Source: Amanita rubescens
Lineage: Eukaryota > Basidiomycota > Agaricomycetes > Agaricales > Amanitaceae
NCBI GenBank assembly: GCA_015039365.1
Contig: WION01000075.1
Span: 62,001 to 126,000 of the forward strand
DNA: 64,000 bases
Direction of reading: 5' to 3'
The notes beneath the pieces are model-generated. The model did no database searches, was not told where the DNA came from, and was given only the letters and a program-made list of their open reading frames with translations. A program made the translations under genes and the position numbers. Shown here in pieces: positions 34,975-44,506 of the stretch; positions within the stretch are counted from its first letter, which is position 1; each line of letters begins with the position of its first letter.

Positions 34975-35123
34975 TGGTAGGGGCAGAAATAACTGAAATT
35001 CAACTTAATAATTAACGAGAATTATTGAAAGTGAGAGATTAAGCGAAGAAGCTCGCTAACTAGCAAGGGACACAGGGCCTGTGTCCCCGGCTAATTAGCA
35101 GTTGATTGCCGGCTTAACAGGTG
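34975..35123 (-). repeat. Right 149-bp TIR of the KDZ transposon
   Basis: Inverted partner of 24418-24566 with about five differences. Ends CTTAACAGGTG, followed by GTTCCCGG (target duplication). Confidence 0.88.
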
Positions 35124-35168
35124 GTTCCCGGGCTCCGTCCCAATTAGGATCACCATCCTTACAATATT

Positions 35169-36104
35169 GGAAAAAACCCAGATACATAGCCCGATCACCG
35201 TGAACCGTCGTGAATCACCGTGACCCACTGTGGCCCGTCGTGATCCAGCATGGCGCACGTGAACCACCATGAGCCTCGTCTCTACAACATGAACGAGAAA
35301 AAGTCAGGAGAAAGTTGGTTCAAATGCATGGCAGAAAAAAACGAAGGCATACTAGACATTACTACTAGATGTTGACACTTGAAGACCAATACCGAGAGGG
35401 GGATGCAACGAGAGTGGGTTAGGTGAAAATCTGGAAATGCGGGTGAACTCTCCCTCAACGAAAATTCATCCGCGCCCGCGTTCACAATCTTCATTCCAGC
35501 CGACTTTCGTCTCCTCCTGTACCTCGCCGAATCCGACGACCGGCTCTTAGGTGGACTCGGCGGTGTTACCAACCCGCTACTCATATCGTGCCTGATGTGC
35601 TCCCTGTTCGTGTGCTGCTGAAACCCGCCGGTGGTACCTTCATGAATCCGAGTCATCCACGTCTGTAGCGTCGTCAGCTGATGCCCGTGGGACGTCTGGG
35701 ACTCTGGGTCTGTTGCACAGCATTGACCGTCGACTCGGGGACTGATATCTTCTCGAGCCCTTGGCGCGCTTCGGCCTCACGGAGCCCACACCTCGCATCC
35801 GCCTCGTGTGATCAACTACTTAGGTAGTAGTAGTCTCATGGACATGTCACTTCGTTAATTTAGCGGAAAGGAATAAATACAAAATTCGTTAGCTAGAACG
35901 CGAATCGCGAACACAGCCTAAGGCAGCGATAAATACACAGAAAAAAAAACGAGGGGGAGGGGGGCATAGACATTAGACGTCGACACTTGAAGACCAATAC
36001 CGAGAGGGGGACACAACGAGGGTGGTGTTAGGTGAGAATGCTGGAATTAAGTTCTATGCATAAAATATGACCGTGAAACGAGAAAAAAAGTCAAGAAAGT
36101 TGAT
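35169..36104 (-). pseudogene. Truncated duplicate of the coiled-coil gene's 3' half
   Basis: 35430-35790 matches 36590-36930 of the neighbouring coiled-coil gene (encoding RYRRRRKSAG, VNAGADEF and GLVTPPSPP), and the 3' flank words GACACTTGAAGACCAATACC recur at 35375 and 35980. About 500 bp, including the C-terminal coding part, is missing in this copy. Just downstream of the solo LTR (35170-35290) are short CCGTGA/CCGTCGTGA words. A decayed tandem copy, not a gene. Confidence 0.65.
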
Positions 36105-38155
36105 TTATTCAGGTTTTACCCGCCATATCATGGCAGCGGCTGCTACGCTTAGTACGAGCACACCGATTGCTTTGACCGTGATAATTGGAACCTAAGACAA
36201 CGTTCGTCAGTGAGGATGTTCCGCAATAGAGCTTTATACGCACTGGTTCATGCTCGACTCCTTTCTTCCGTACTTCGCTTTCGACGTCGTCCTGTTCGAC
36301 GGACGAAGTAACGGACCCCGATAACGATAGCCGGTCGACGACAGGCGAATCTGGCGTCGCCAACAACTTTTCAGGGTTGATGATATGAACATATTCCTTG
36401 ATCTCCCCAGCGAGGGCCAGCATCTGCTGGTCGTCTTCCTCGTCTTCCTCTGCTCGCTTCAACAACGCTACCAACTTCTGCTCCGCACGTTCATGGACAT
36501 GACGAGAAAGTGGATAATTGTCATCATTGGCAAGCGTCGCGTCCATTTTCTTCATCGCTCGCCTCTCTCGCGAACGACTTCTTGATCCTCCTCGGACGGG
36601 GGAAGATGCGGGTGAACTCTCCCTTGACGGAAATTCATCCGCGCCTGCGTTCACAATCTTCGTTCCAGCCGACTTTCGCCTCCTCCTGTACCTCGCCGAA
36701 TCCAACGACCGGCTCCTAGGCGGACTCGGCAGTGTCACCAACCCGCTACTTATATCGTGCCTGATGTGCTCCCCGTTCGGCTGAAACCAGCCGGTAATAC
36801 CTTCATGAATCCGAGTCATCCACGTCTGTAGCGTCGTCAGCTGATGCCCGTGGGAGGTCTGGGTCTGTTGCACAGCGTTGACCGTCGACTCGAGGACTGA
36901 TATCTTCTTGAGCCCTTGGCGCGCTTCGGCCTTGAATTCTTCCCGAGCACGGTTGAGCCGCTCGCGTTCCTGGCCATTCTTCCTGGACAGATCCTTGAAC
37001 AGACTTTTTCCATAGAATCTCGGTGAGACTCTTTGGGCTCGTTGAGGGAGAGTTGGATGGGTGGTGGAGGGCTGGAACTTGTTCTTGAGTAGATTTGACG
37101 ATAGCCACGAGTGTATCGACTTTCTTCTCAAGAACCTGGATCGTGGCCTGAGCGGTAATATGCTGCGCTTCTAGTGCGGACTTGACTGCCAGCACAGCGC
37201 GGACTTGCTCTGATAAGACCGAAAGTTGCTCAGAGATCTCGCTGGTGTCGACGGGCGCGGGAATTGTCCTTTCCTTTGGCGTTGGCGATAGGGATCGATG
37301 GGAGGAGGAGCCGTTCAGCATAACAGCGTGCATGGCCATCGTTGGTTCGGGCGTTCTCGGCCTGCCAATCTCTTCTCGTCGTCGATGCTTCTCTTCTTCA
37401 GTTTCAATATCTTAGTCCTGGATCTCCTCAAGAAGGTGCTGGTCCTCCTGCTCGAGACGGTCTTCGTCTTCCTCATCAATACGTTCGAGTTCCCCAACGG
37501 TAACGGTCGCGATGCTCCTAGTGTCATCATCATCGTCCTCATCATCGTCACCAAAATTACTTCGTGGCTTCCTCGAAGCGTGATCATCCTCCTTCCTGTC
37601 TGCCTCCTGTGCATGCTGCGCAGTAGAAAGAAGTAAATCACGTTCGCGAGACTCCATCATATCACGCAAGACACGCGTCTCCCGCTTAAGTGCCTCCTGT
37701 TCGGTTAGGATGGTCTCCAAGGCACGGATCTTATCGACGCGGGAAGCGAGCGAAGTTTGAGTGTCCTGCAACCGGGTTTGGATCTCCAATAAGGTTTCCG
37801 ATGGGACAGCAGGTTGGGACTGGGGAGGAACCTCCGGTGAAGTGATTGAGGAAATGGACGCAGATGACTCCGTTGCCGCAAGCGATGACTGAGCTGGACA
37901 GACGGAAGGGAGTGTGTAAGGCGGAGGCATATTCTGCGGCTAAACACGCTCGCGTCAACGTAGAATTCGCGGATTGAATAGACCTAAGCTTACCAGAGCA
38001 CCGCCTAGCGTATCTTGGATTTCACCCAGCGAACTCGTCAAATTTTGTAATTCCGCGCCCGTATCTTTGGTTTTTTGTAGTTCGCCTTGAAGCCAGCTGA
38101 AAATGAGTTCAAACGAAAGGCCGCTCTTGCCGGGCGGGCGAATGTTGCCGCCCAT
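36105..38155 (-). pseudogene. Coiled-coil protein with C-terminal membrane anchor, broken
   Basis: I do not recognise a named family. From ATG 38155: GLSFELIFSWLQGELQKTKD, Pro/Ser-rich stretch, long coiled coil (ETLLEIQTRLQDTQTSLASR, then LEEQ heptads), acidic segment DDDEDDDDDTRSIATVTVGE, a second coiled coil (about 37270-37120), a third (EEFKAEARQGLKKISVLEST), a basic Ser/Arg stretch, and another acidic helix. If the 52-nt intron with donor GTGCGT and branch CTGAC near 36240 is removed, the protein ends in IGVLVLSVAAAAMIW and a short tail, a likely single transmembrane anchor. Lesions: TAA at 37412-37414 where the duplicate at about 38235 has CAG, and an apparent frameshift near 37010-37030. 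Confidence 0.65.
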
Positions 38156-38159
38156 GCCA

Positions 38160-38690
38160 CCATACCATACCGGTCAGACCTAGCTCTCTCGTCATCGATG
38201 CTTCTCTTCTTCAGTTTCAATATCCTGGTCCTGGATCTCCACCTCGAGATGATGCTGGTCCTCCTGCTCGAGACGGTCTTCGTCTCCCTCATCAATACGT
38301 TCGAGTTCCCCAACGGTAACGGTCGCCACGCTCCGAGCGTCATCATCATCTGTACTGGTAATAGGATCGATGGGACGGGGAACCGTTCAGCGTGGCAGCG
38401 TGCATGCCCATCGTTGGTTTGGGCGTTCTCGGCCTGCCAAGCTCTTCTCGTCGTCGAAGCTTCTGTTCAGTTTTAGCATCCTGGTCCTTGATCTCCACTG
38501 CCCCCTGCCCTGGTTCTTCCGCTCGAGACGACCTTTGTCTTCCTCATCAATACGTTCGAGTTCCTCAACAGTAACAGCCACCACACTCCGAGCATCATTA
38601 TCGTCAAAGTTGCTTCTTGGCTTCCTCGAAGCGTCATCGTCTTTGGTTTTTTGTAGTTCGTGACTGAAAGTAAGTTGAGATGCCTTGACT
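38160..38690 (-). pseudogene. Tandem duplicates of the acidic exon of the coiled-coil gene
   Basis: Two partial copies (about 38190-38345 and 38350-38680) repeat the segment encoding TVGELERIDEE and its acidic surroundings, plus the SRKPRSNF region. They lie upstream of the gene's first exon in the same orientation and have no continuous frame. Confidence 0.65.
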
Positions 38691-40643
38691 GGCGGTGCAT
38701 GAAGGAAAAAGTATTGTCAACGCTAAATGAAGACGTTGCCGATGAGATATCCTCGGAATTGGAGACTACGCAAGGAAAAATCAAAAGGATCGACTAAGCC
38801 CCGATTGATGACTCTGCCGCAGTAAGACGAGATAGAGAGGATGATGAGGATAGACTCTCGCTGTTGATTGTTCACCTTCACGTCTGTGGAAGATGGAGGG
38901 GAAGTAAAATACGTTTAGGCCCGCCAAACTCCCAACCGCGTCGGACTTCTTCAAAAGGGCTGAAATGGGCAAAGCCCAACCCAAAAGATTGTCTCGAATG
39001 ACCGACATAGACCTGTCAGAACTTCTGCTCCGTCATTTTGCACTTAAATTCGAATTGAGACGAGGATGGGGCTGGGAAGGAGCTGTCTTATCCTTTGAGA
39101 AGATGAACAGGGTCCATACTCTTCTTCAGACTTGGGATTCGGCCAGTGAAAGAATAACGGACGGCGCTGGAACGATACCACTCTCGACTACCGGCTAGAG
39201 TTCGGTTGTGCGGCCAAGACAGGGGATGACCCTCCCCGAGGGCAGCCCGAGCCCGAGGATGTTGGATTTTCTGCCGAGCTAGTTGACATCATCGTACTGG
39301 GTGATACGCGGTTGGTTTCATAGATGTCGTGTTCTTCTCCTTCTCTTCCAGCTCCTTCGCCTTCGCAGCACTCCTGGTAAAGAAAAAAGGGCCGCGTTGC
39401 ATGCGTGTGATATAATTTTTCATGGGTAGCGTTGACTTACGATGATGTCGTCGCTTTTGAGTGCGAATGGATCTGGCTCGACACCCGCTGGACTTAGCTA
39501 TTCATTGTTGATGAAGGTCCTGTTTGGGACTTTGATGTACCCGATGGGATCTGCACGTAGAGTCAGAAACAGTCCCTCCTACTATGAGAAGAGAAGATAG
39601 GCACACCTCCCCGCCTTCCTCCCACGCTTCTGTGCACTAGAACTTTTGAGTCAAAGGAGCAGGTTTCGTCTTTGCGTTTGTCTGTCGGCCAATTTTGACA
39701 TGCTGGTTACTACGAGCGATGTGCTCACAGATGAAGGATGGATGCTTTTTGAGACAGCAAGCGGAACCCTAACCCAATCTAGGAGTTGGAAAAGCGATGC
39801 TCGATGACGTCATTCGTAGTCGCGGTGAATAAATTTTCGAGAGTGGATATATTCAATAGTACGAGAAATCTAGCAATGGTAGAATGAGTCGACATGAAAA
39901 ATTTAAGCGAGGATTTACATACCAGTTGATCTGCAAGTAGTAATAAAACAATCTTCAGGCTGAACTTACAGTTGCAAAAGTTGAAGAGAGCCTGCCTAGG
40001 CGTTCCAAAACCAGGGCGTTATAATCGCCTTCTGTGGTCCCATGCCATCGAACGAAAGGAGAGGTATGCCTGCCCTGCCGGCGAGGGTCTTGTAAACCGT
40101 TGATTCATACTTGACTGATTTGAGACTGACGGCGACTTCCTCTCGTGTTGGTGCCAGGGTAGATAATAGATATCACCTAAGATGGGATGTCATAAGTATC
40201 ATGGAGATCAACTGGAGAGAAAACGCACCAAACCGCCCCTTGAACCGATCTTCTGATCCAGAAATATTTCCCATTCACTCGAAGGTCTATTTGGCGAGAG
40301 TGACCAGCGTCCGTCGTTGAGTGCAGGTCAAGCTCTTTGCAAGGCAGGTTAGTAAGCGACCGTTACTTTTAGAGTGGCGAACCAGGCGATTGAGCAGAAC
40401 AAGTAGCAAAGATCTTGATTAAGACGAAGCTGAGATGGGACCAAAGTTCAAGTTGTTTTGCAAAGTCGGAGCACCAGTGAAAGAGGTGATGACGAGAATG
40501 ATAGTATGTAGTGAGAGTTTGCGCCTGCTTGGGCTGGGTAGTAATTTGAACAGTCCGTTTGTTTATGACTTTAATCGGGCACCAGACAAAAACGAATAGT
40601 ATAGTATTAAGTTCATTACCTACTGACTCGCTATCATACCATT
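38691..40643. other. Region without a supported gene
   Basis: Short frames exist (for example 38965-39198 on plus) but none has recognisable domains or splice-consistent continuation. Degenerate remains of neighbouring genes are possible. I see no repeat structure worth marking. Confidence 0.4.
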
Positions 40644-42088
40644 CTATGCAGCCGGGGCCCTGGTATCCGACTCGAAGCCATTTGAATCTTCCTCGTCGTC
40701 GGATATAACAATCCTGGAGCGCCCTGAACGCCGCCCATTGAGGACTTTACTCGCAAAGAGTCCTTTAAATGCCGTAATTGGCTTGTATTTTCCAGTGTAC
40801 TCCATGGACTTCTGGAGGATTTGCTCCCACTTGGCCTCAGTAAGTTTGCCGACAGCTACCTGTAAGTCATGCGTCTCTGCACCCCATTCCGATGCACAGA
40901 AATTGATTGGATCCAGCACGTATTGCCCCGTTGACCATTGTTTAAGTGCCCGTTCAACCTTTCAGCAAGGAACATAAATAAGAATCGTGTGAGCAGGAAA
41001 TAACGATGCATACAGCTACTGTGGCCAGAGCCAATGCAGCGCGTGGCGGTTCAGCTGAGTAGAGCATATCCGGCAAATGCAGGGTAGCTTCTATATAGTA
41101 CGCAAGCGTGTTGAGAATGCATTCATGCTGGAAAACACCTCTGAGTTTCTGCAATAAGCGTAAATTACTGATAGTGGTCATATAGGGAGAAGGTTACCCA
41201 CCTCACGGGTCCTTGTCATCGGATCCTCAATGTTGTGCTTATACATATAAGGGAATATGTGATCCTCCACCATGAGTCTCCGTCCGTTGCTGTTGGTTAT
41301 GACTTTAGGTGGAGGCGCCGCCCAGTTAACATACTTTCTAATTCCCTCTGCAGAATCAAACAGGGGATCACCAGCGAAAAAGTCTTCCACTGCGCGCTCT
41401 GCACGATCAGCCAAGCCGCTACGGAAGTCATATATGTGTTGGCGCAGCTAAAATATAGCGAAAATGAGTCCAAAAAAGCGAAAAAAAAAAGCGAAAATGA
41501 CGGACGAGTGGATACACAGCATCGTCCTTTTGCGTGGGGATGTGCGTTGAATCTGGAAAAGTCTCTTTCCACAATGTTTGAGCGATCTCCCAGGGTTCAC
41601 CGAAACACGCGAAATGTCTAATGAAATGGGCGACAATGAAAACATTCCACTTATTGAGATTAATGCCCCGTGGAAGGTCGTTAATTGTCCAATGTGTCTT
41701 CTTTCCACCTGTATCATCACCGGACGGACGATTTGACTGTTCGTTCGTGATCGAATGAGTAAAGATAATGTATGAAACACATAACTCACCCCAGCCGCTC
41801 GTTCTTGCCGTCGCTTAGCCTTCGCACCTCGGCTGTGATAGCCTACCGGTCGTCATGCTGGGTCACCACATCGGACTCCTGTGAACATCATGTAAGTAGG
41901 AGTGCTGCTAGCGGTGAAGTGGAAATCGTACGCGTTTCAGCTGATGCGCCTTGTGAAGACTTGGGGGCAGTGGGGGCAGGTTGATGGCCGTCATGGAGCG
42001 CGGCCTCGGAATCAGCGGGAGAGTGTTCTGTGGCACCCAAGTCATCATCTCGCGAATTATGATTCGACCGACGTTTCTTGGTCTGCGT

Positions 42089-42235
42089 TCAAAAATGTAA
42101 ACTTGCTTTGTAGTAAGAAGAAACGACAGAATTAGTACCTTCGCTGCTGCCGGGAGGCCTTCCTTGGGTTTGATCACGACTCCGTGATTTAAGGTGTCGT
42201 CGTTTGTCTGCGTTCAAAAATGTAAGCTTGCTTTG
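42089..42235 (-). repeat. Exon-intron duplication next to the retrotransposon insertion
   Basis: The 110-bp block containing TTCAAAAATGTAAACTTGCT, the splice sites and the exon for GVVIKPKEGLP is repeated: once at 42089-42200 and once, split by the retrotransposon, at 42208-42235 plus 50737-50850. The duplication predates the insertion. Confidence 0.75.
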
Positions 42236-42666
42236 TGTTACAAACGTACGTCATGGCCTATCTTTTCTTTATCTTATCATCTATGTCATTCCTCCTATGT
42301 CATTATTTGCATATGCGTTCCTTCCGGAACATTCATCGTTTATCATATGCCAATTACTTTTATCACATGTATGTCGTTTTCACATGTTAACCGTTTCATT
42401 ATCACATGTAACCGTTTTCATTATCACATGTGTATATACTTACCATATTTGCGTATGTACTTTGTACTATATAAATCACGCAAATATACGACTAGACCTC
42501 AGTCTAGTTTTAACAGTCAAAATCTGTCTCGTTATCATTTAAGTTCCCTTGAGGACTTATCCGATAACACTCTTATTCTTTGAACGTTCTTAAGTGCCGG
42601 AACTCCCTTGAGGAACCTACGGTACCTGATAGGCTCGAACTTATCAGTGAACGAACAAACGTAACA
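42236..42666 (+). repeat. Left LTR
   Basis: 431 bp, starts TGTTACAAACG, ends GTAACA. TATA box TATATAAA at 42468-42475 predicts transcription start near 42501, i.e. at AGTCTAGTTTTA. The right copy looks identical. Confidence 0.95.
42468..42475 (+). promoter_or_regulatory. TATA box of the chromovirus LTR
   Basis: TATATAAA, 33 nt upstream of the predicted RNA start at 42501. The same box is in the right LTR at 50538-50545. Confidence 0.7.
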
Positions 42667-42667
42667 A

Positions 42668-42679
42668 TAAAACTAGACT
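42668..42679 (+). other. Primer-binding site for self-priming
   Basis: TAAAACTAGACT begins 2 nt after the LTR. It is the exact reverse complement of AGTCTAGTTTTA (42501-42512), the predicted first bases of the transcript. This is the Tf1/sushi type of self-priming, in which the 5' end of the RNA folds back as primer; it does not start with the TGG of a tRNA primer site. Confidence 0.75.
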
Positions 42680-42727
42680 CCTCTCCGAGCACGATAGCTT
42701 TAACGCTCTCACCTCCCATCATTCACC

Positions 42728-44506
42728 ATTGCTCCACGACAATCTAAAAGTACCCCTCCGAATAACGCCAAACGAAACCCCCTTAACCATCTCTATTATC
42801 TCGACGAACATTCCATTCATTGGGATAAACGAGAAAACGGCTGGTGTTATACCGCTTCAGGAAAACCCGTACCAGGTCACCAGTTTTGGGTAAAACAAAA
42901 ACTTGGAAGACCACCAAATCAATCCTTCCCATTCGAAGGAGGATTATATCTAAACGAACGCAAACTTGCCTTTCACGAAGGAAATAAACGTTGGTACGCC
43001 ACTGAATCGGAAACAGGAGAAGAACCGTACTTTATTAGAGACGAATACTTTGAAGGAGAACCCTTCATAGGAGGAAAAGAGGAGTTAACACGAACTGCGC
43101 TACAACATTGGAAGAAAGCGAACGAACCAGAAACCTTAACCACTAGCCAAGAAACTCCCGTTGTATCACCACACGTTCATTACAGAGAAAGCGCTGAACC
43201 GTCAGGAGAGTCCGATAAAGAAGATAATAAAGATTCCTTCTCTGAACAAGAGAAAGAAGAAGAATCCCAAGATAAACTTGAATACGCACCTGGAACCGAA
43301 GACGTTGTTATACCCACAGTAGAACAACGAGTTGAAGACGAAACCTCAGCTCAACTCATCGCTTCCTTATCCCTTGCAACCGAATCTAAACTCGAAGCTA
43401 CGCGACCCGCACCATCACCCCCTGTCGTATTTCCATACTTGTTTGCCCCACCAATCAACCCATTTCCTTCTAGAAAAGGAAAAGAACGAGATATGAGTGG
43501 ATCAGGACCCCGGACCGAACCAAGGTCAGATCTACCGAAGATCAAACCTCCTAAACCGTTCGAAGGAGATCGAAAATATCTCAATCCGTTCATAGCAAAA
43601 GCCGAATTATTCATGAAAATGAATAAAATGACGGATGCTCAAGATAAGATACAGTTCATTATGTATCATATCGATGGCAACGCTCAACAATGGCGCGACA
43701 ACAAAATAACTGAATATGACGCCGAAACGACAAAATACGCCAATTATGACGCTTTTATTAAAGAACTGAAAGAAGATTGGGGACAAGTAGACGAAGCAGG
43801 ACTAGCCATGCACAGATTACTCACATGGAGAAAACTCCCAAAGCAATCAATTAATCAATATATTGCGCGCGTCGATCGAGACATCAATTTAGCCAAAATC
43901 ACTGACGATACGACGAAATGTCATCTCCTAGTTTTAGGATTACCAAACACCTTACGAGAAAAACTACGACTAGGAGGTGCCCCGACAACCTATAAATCAT
44001 TACGAACTCGTATCCTTGACATAGAAGTGGCAAACACGTTATTCTCCACTTTTGGCCAAGTAAAAGAGTTTGATGACAAAATGGAAGTCGACGAGGCTGT
44101 ACTAGAATTAAACCGACAAGCACGACAAATGCAGATTGCTGAAACCTCCATGGAATGGGTAAAAACCGCTGTATGCTATGGATGCGGAAAAACAGGACAT
44201 TTAATCTCGGACTGCCCTAATCCCAAAAAGAAACGACAAAACCTTGGGAAATCACGAGGAAGGGCAGCCCCTAGAGGACAATTTCGAGGAAAACCACGCG
44301 GCCGAAATAGTAACTGCAACAAAGGGAAAGGAAAAGGAAAAAGAATCAGAGCGCTGGATGCGGATAGCGATGAAGACGACAGTGGCTCGTCAAATGAAGA
44401 ATCCAACAGTGAAAACGACGAAGACCAGAGAATCGCCGTCATACGAGAAATGGCGAAAACATTACCACGTAGCGCCCGCCGAAAATTGAACAAAAAGGGT
44501 TTTTAG
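42728..44506 (+). CDS. gag: Gag polyprotein (no ATG at the start of the open frame)
   Basis: The frame is open from about 42704 to TAG 44504-44506. Domains: a Trp/Gly-rich N-terminal region of unknown fold, an acidic Glu/Lys stretch, a retrotransposon Gag domain from about 43560 (KPFEGDRKYLNPF, HIDGNAQQWRDN), and a CCHC zinc knuckle CYGCGKTGHLISDCP (about 44173). The first ATG in the frame is 43493, and I find no ATG in any frame between the predicted RNA start (42501) and there. An ATT codon at 42728 sits in an optimal Kozak-like context (ACC before, G after), so either it is used as a near-cognate start or it is a mutated ATG. Gag binds RNA and forms the particle. Confidence 0.85.
   Translation: MAPRQSKSTPPNNAKRNPLNHLYYLDEHSIHWDKRENGWCYTASGKPVPGHQFWVKQKLGRPPNQSFPFEGGLYLNERKLAFHEGNKRWYATESETGEEPYFIRDEYFEGEPFIGGKEELTRTALQHWKKANEPETLTTSQETPVVSPHVHYRESAEPSGESDKEDNKDSFSEQEKEEESQDKLEYAPGTEDVVIPTVEQRVEDETSAQLIASLSLATESKLEATRPAPSPPVVFPYLFAPPINPFPSRKGKERDMSGSGPRTEPRSDLPKIKPPKPFEGDRKYLNPFIAKAELFMKMNKMTDAQDKIQFIMYHIDGNAQQWRDNKITEYDAETTKYANYDAFIKELKEDWGQVDEAGLAMHRLLTWRKLPKQSINQYIARVDRDINLAKITDDTTKCHLLVLGLPNTLREKLRLGGAPTTYKSLRTRILDIEVANTLFSTFGQVKEFDDKMEVDEAVLELNRQARQMQIAETSMEWVKTAVCYGCGKTGHLISDCPNPKKKRQNLGKSRGRAAPRGQFRGKPRGRNSNCNKGKGKGKRIRALDADSDEDDSGSSNEESNSENDEDQRIAVIREMAKTLPRSARRKLNKKGF
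44497..44503 (+). promoter_or_regulatory. Programmed -1 frameshift site between gag and pol
   Basis: The heptamer G GGT TTT directly precedes the gag stop TAG in the gag frame and fits X-XXY-YYZ. A -1 slip leads into the pol frame (LERDDDES onward). Placement at the stop codon is typical of LTR retrotransposons. Confidence 0.7.

Larger units (their letters stand above)
24418..35123. mobile_element. Complete 10.7-kb KDZ transposon: gene X2, RNase H1-N gene 2, KDZ transposase
   Basis: Terminal inverted repeats of 149 bp (24418-24566 and 34975-35123) differ at about 5 positions. They start CACCTGTTAAGCCGGC and include a 45-bp palindrome. The flanks are GTTCCTGG (24410-24417) and GTTCCCGG (35124-35131), an 8-bp target duplication with one change; 8 bp is the length reported for Zisupton elements. 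Between them lie exactly three genes: X2 (-), RNase H1-N (+) and KDZ transposase (+). A 2.2-kb LTR element is inserted in X2. The unit sits inside the solo LTR. Confidence 0.88.
17508..35163 (+). mobile_element. Solo LTR split by two nested transposons
   Basis: The LTR starts TGTCATATCC (17508) and ends CCTTACA (35163). It is flanked by ATATT (17503-17507 and 35164-35168). After removing the two insertions and one copy of each target site it is about 706 bp (17508-17860, 24097-24417, 35132-35163). It contains TATATAAGGCCTCAC (about 24115) and repeated GACTCCG words. No retrotransposon genes are attached, so it looks like a solo LTR left by recombination. That the 5-bp duplication is found across 17.7 kb, with both nested elements removed cleanly by their own duplications, supports this reading. 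Confidence 0.75.

Noticed and set aside
38965..39198. Plus-strand frame of 77 codons
   Set aside because: No recognisable domain, no splice continuation, and located in decayed sequence.
42194..42583. Open frames repeated at 42204-42542 and 50367-50612
   Set aside because: They are inside the two LTRs; identical because the LTRs are identical.
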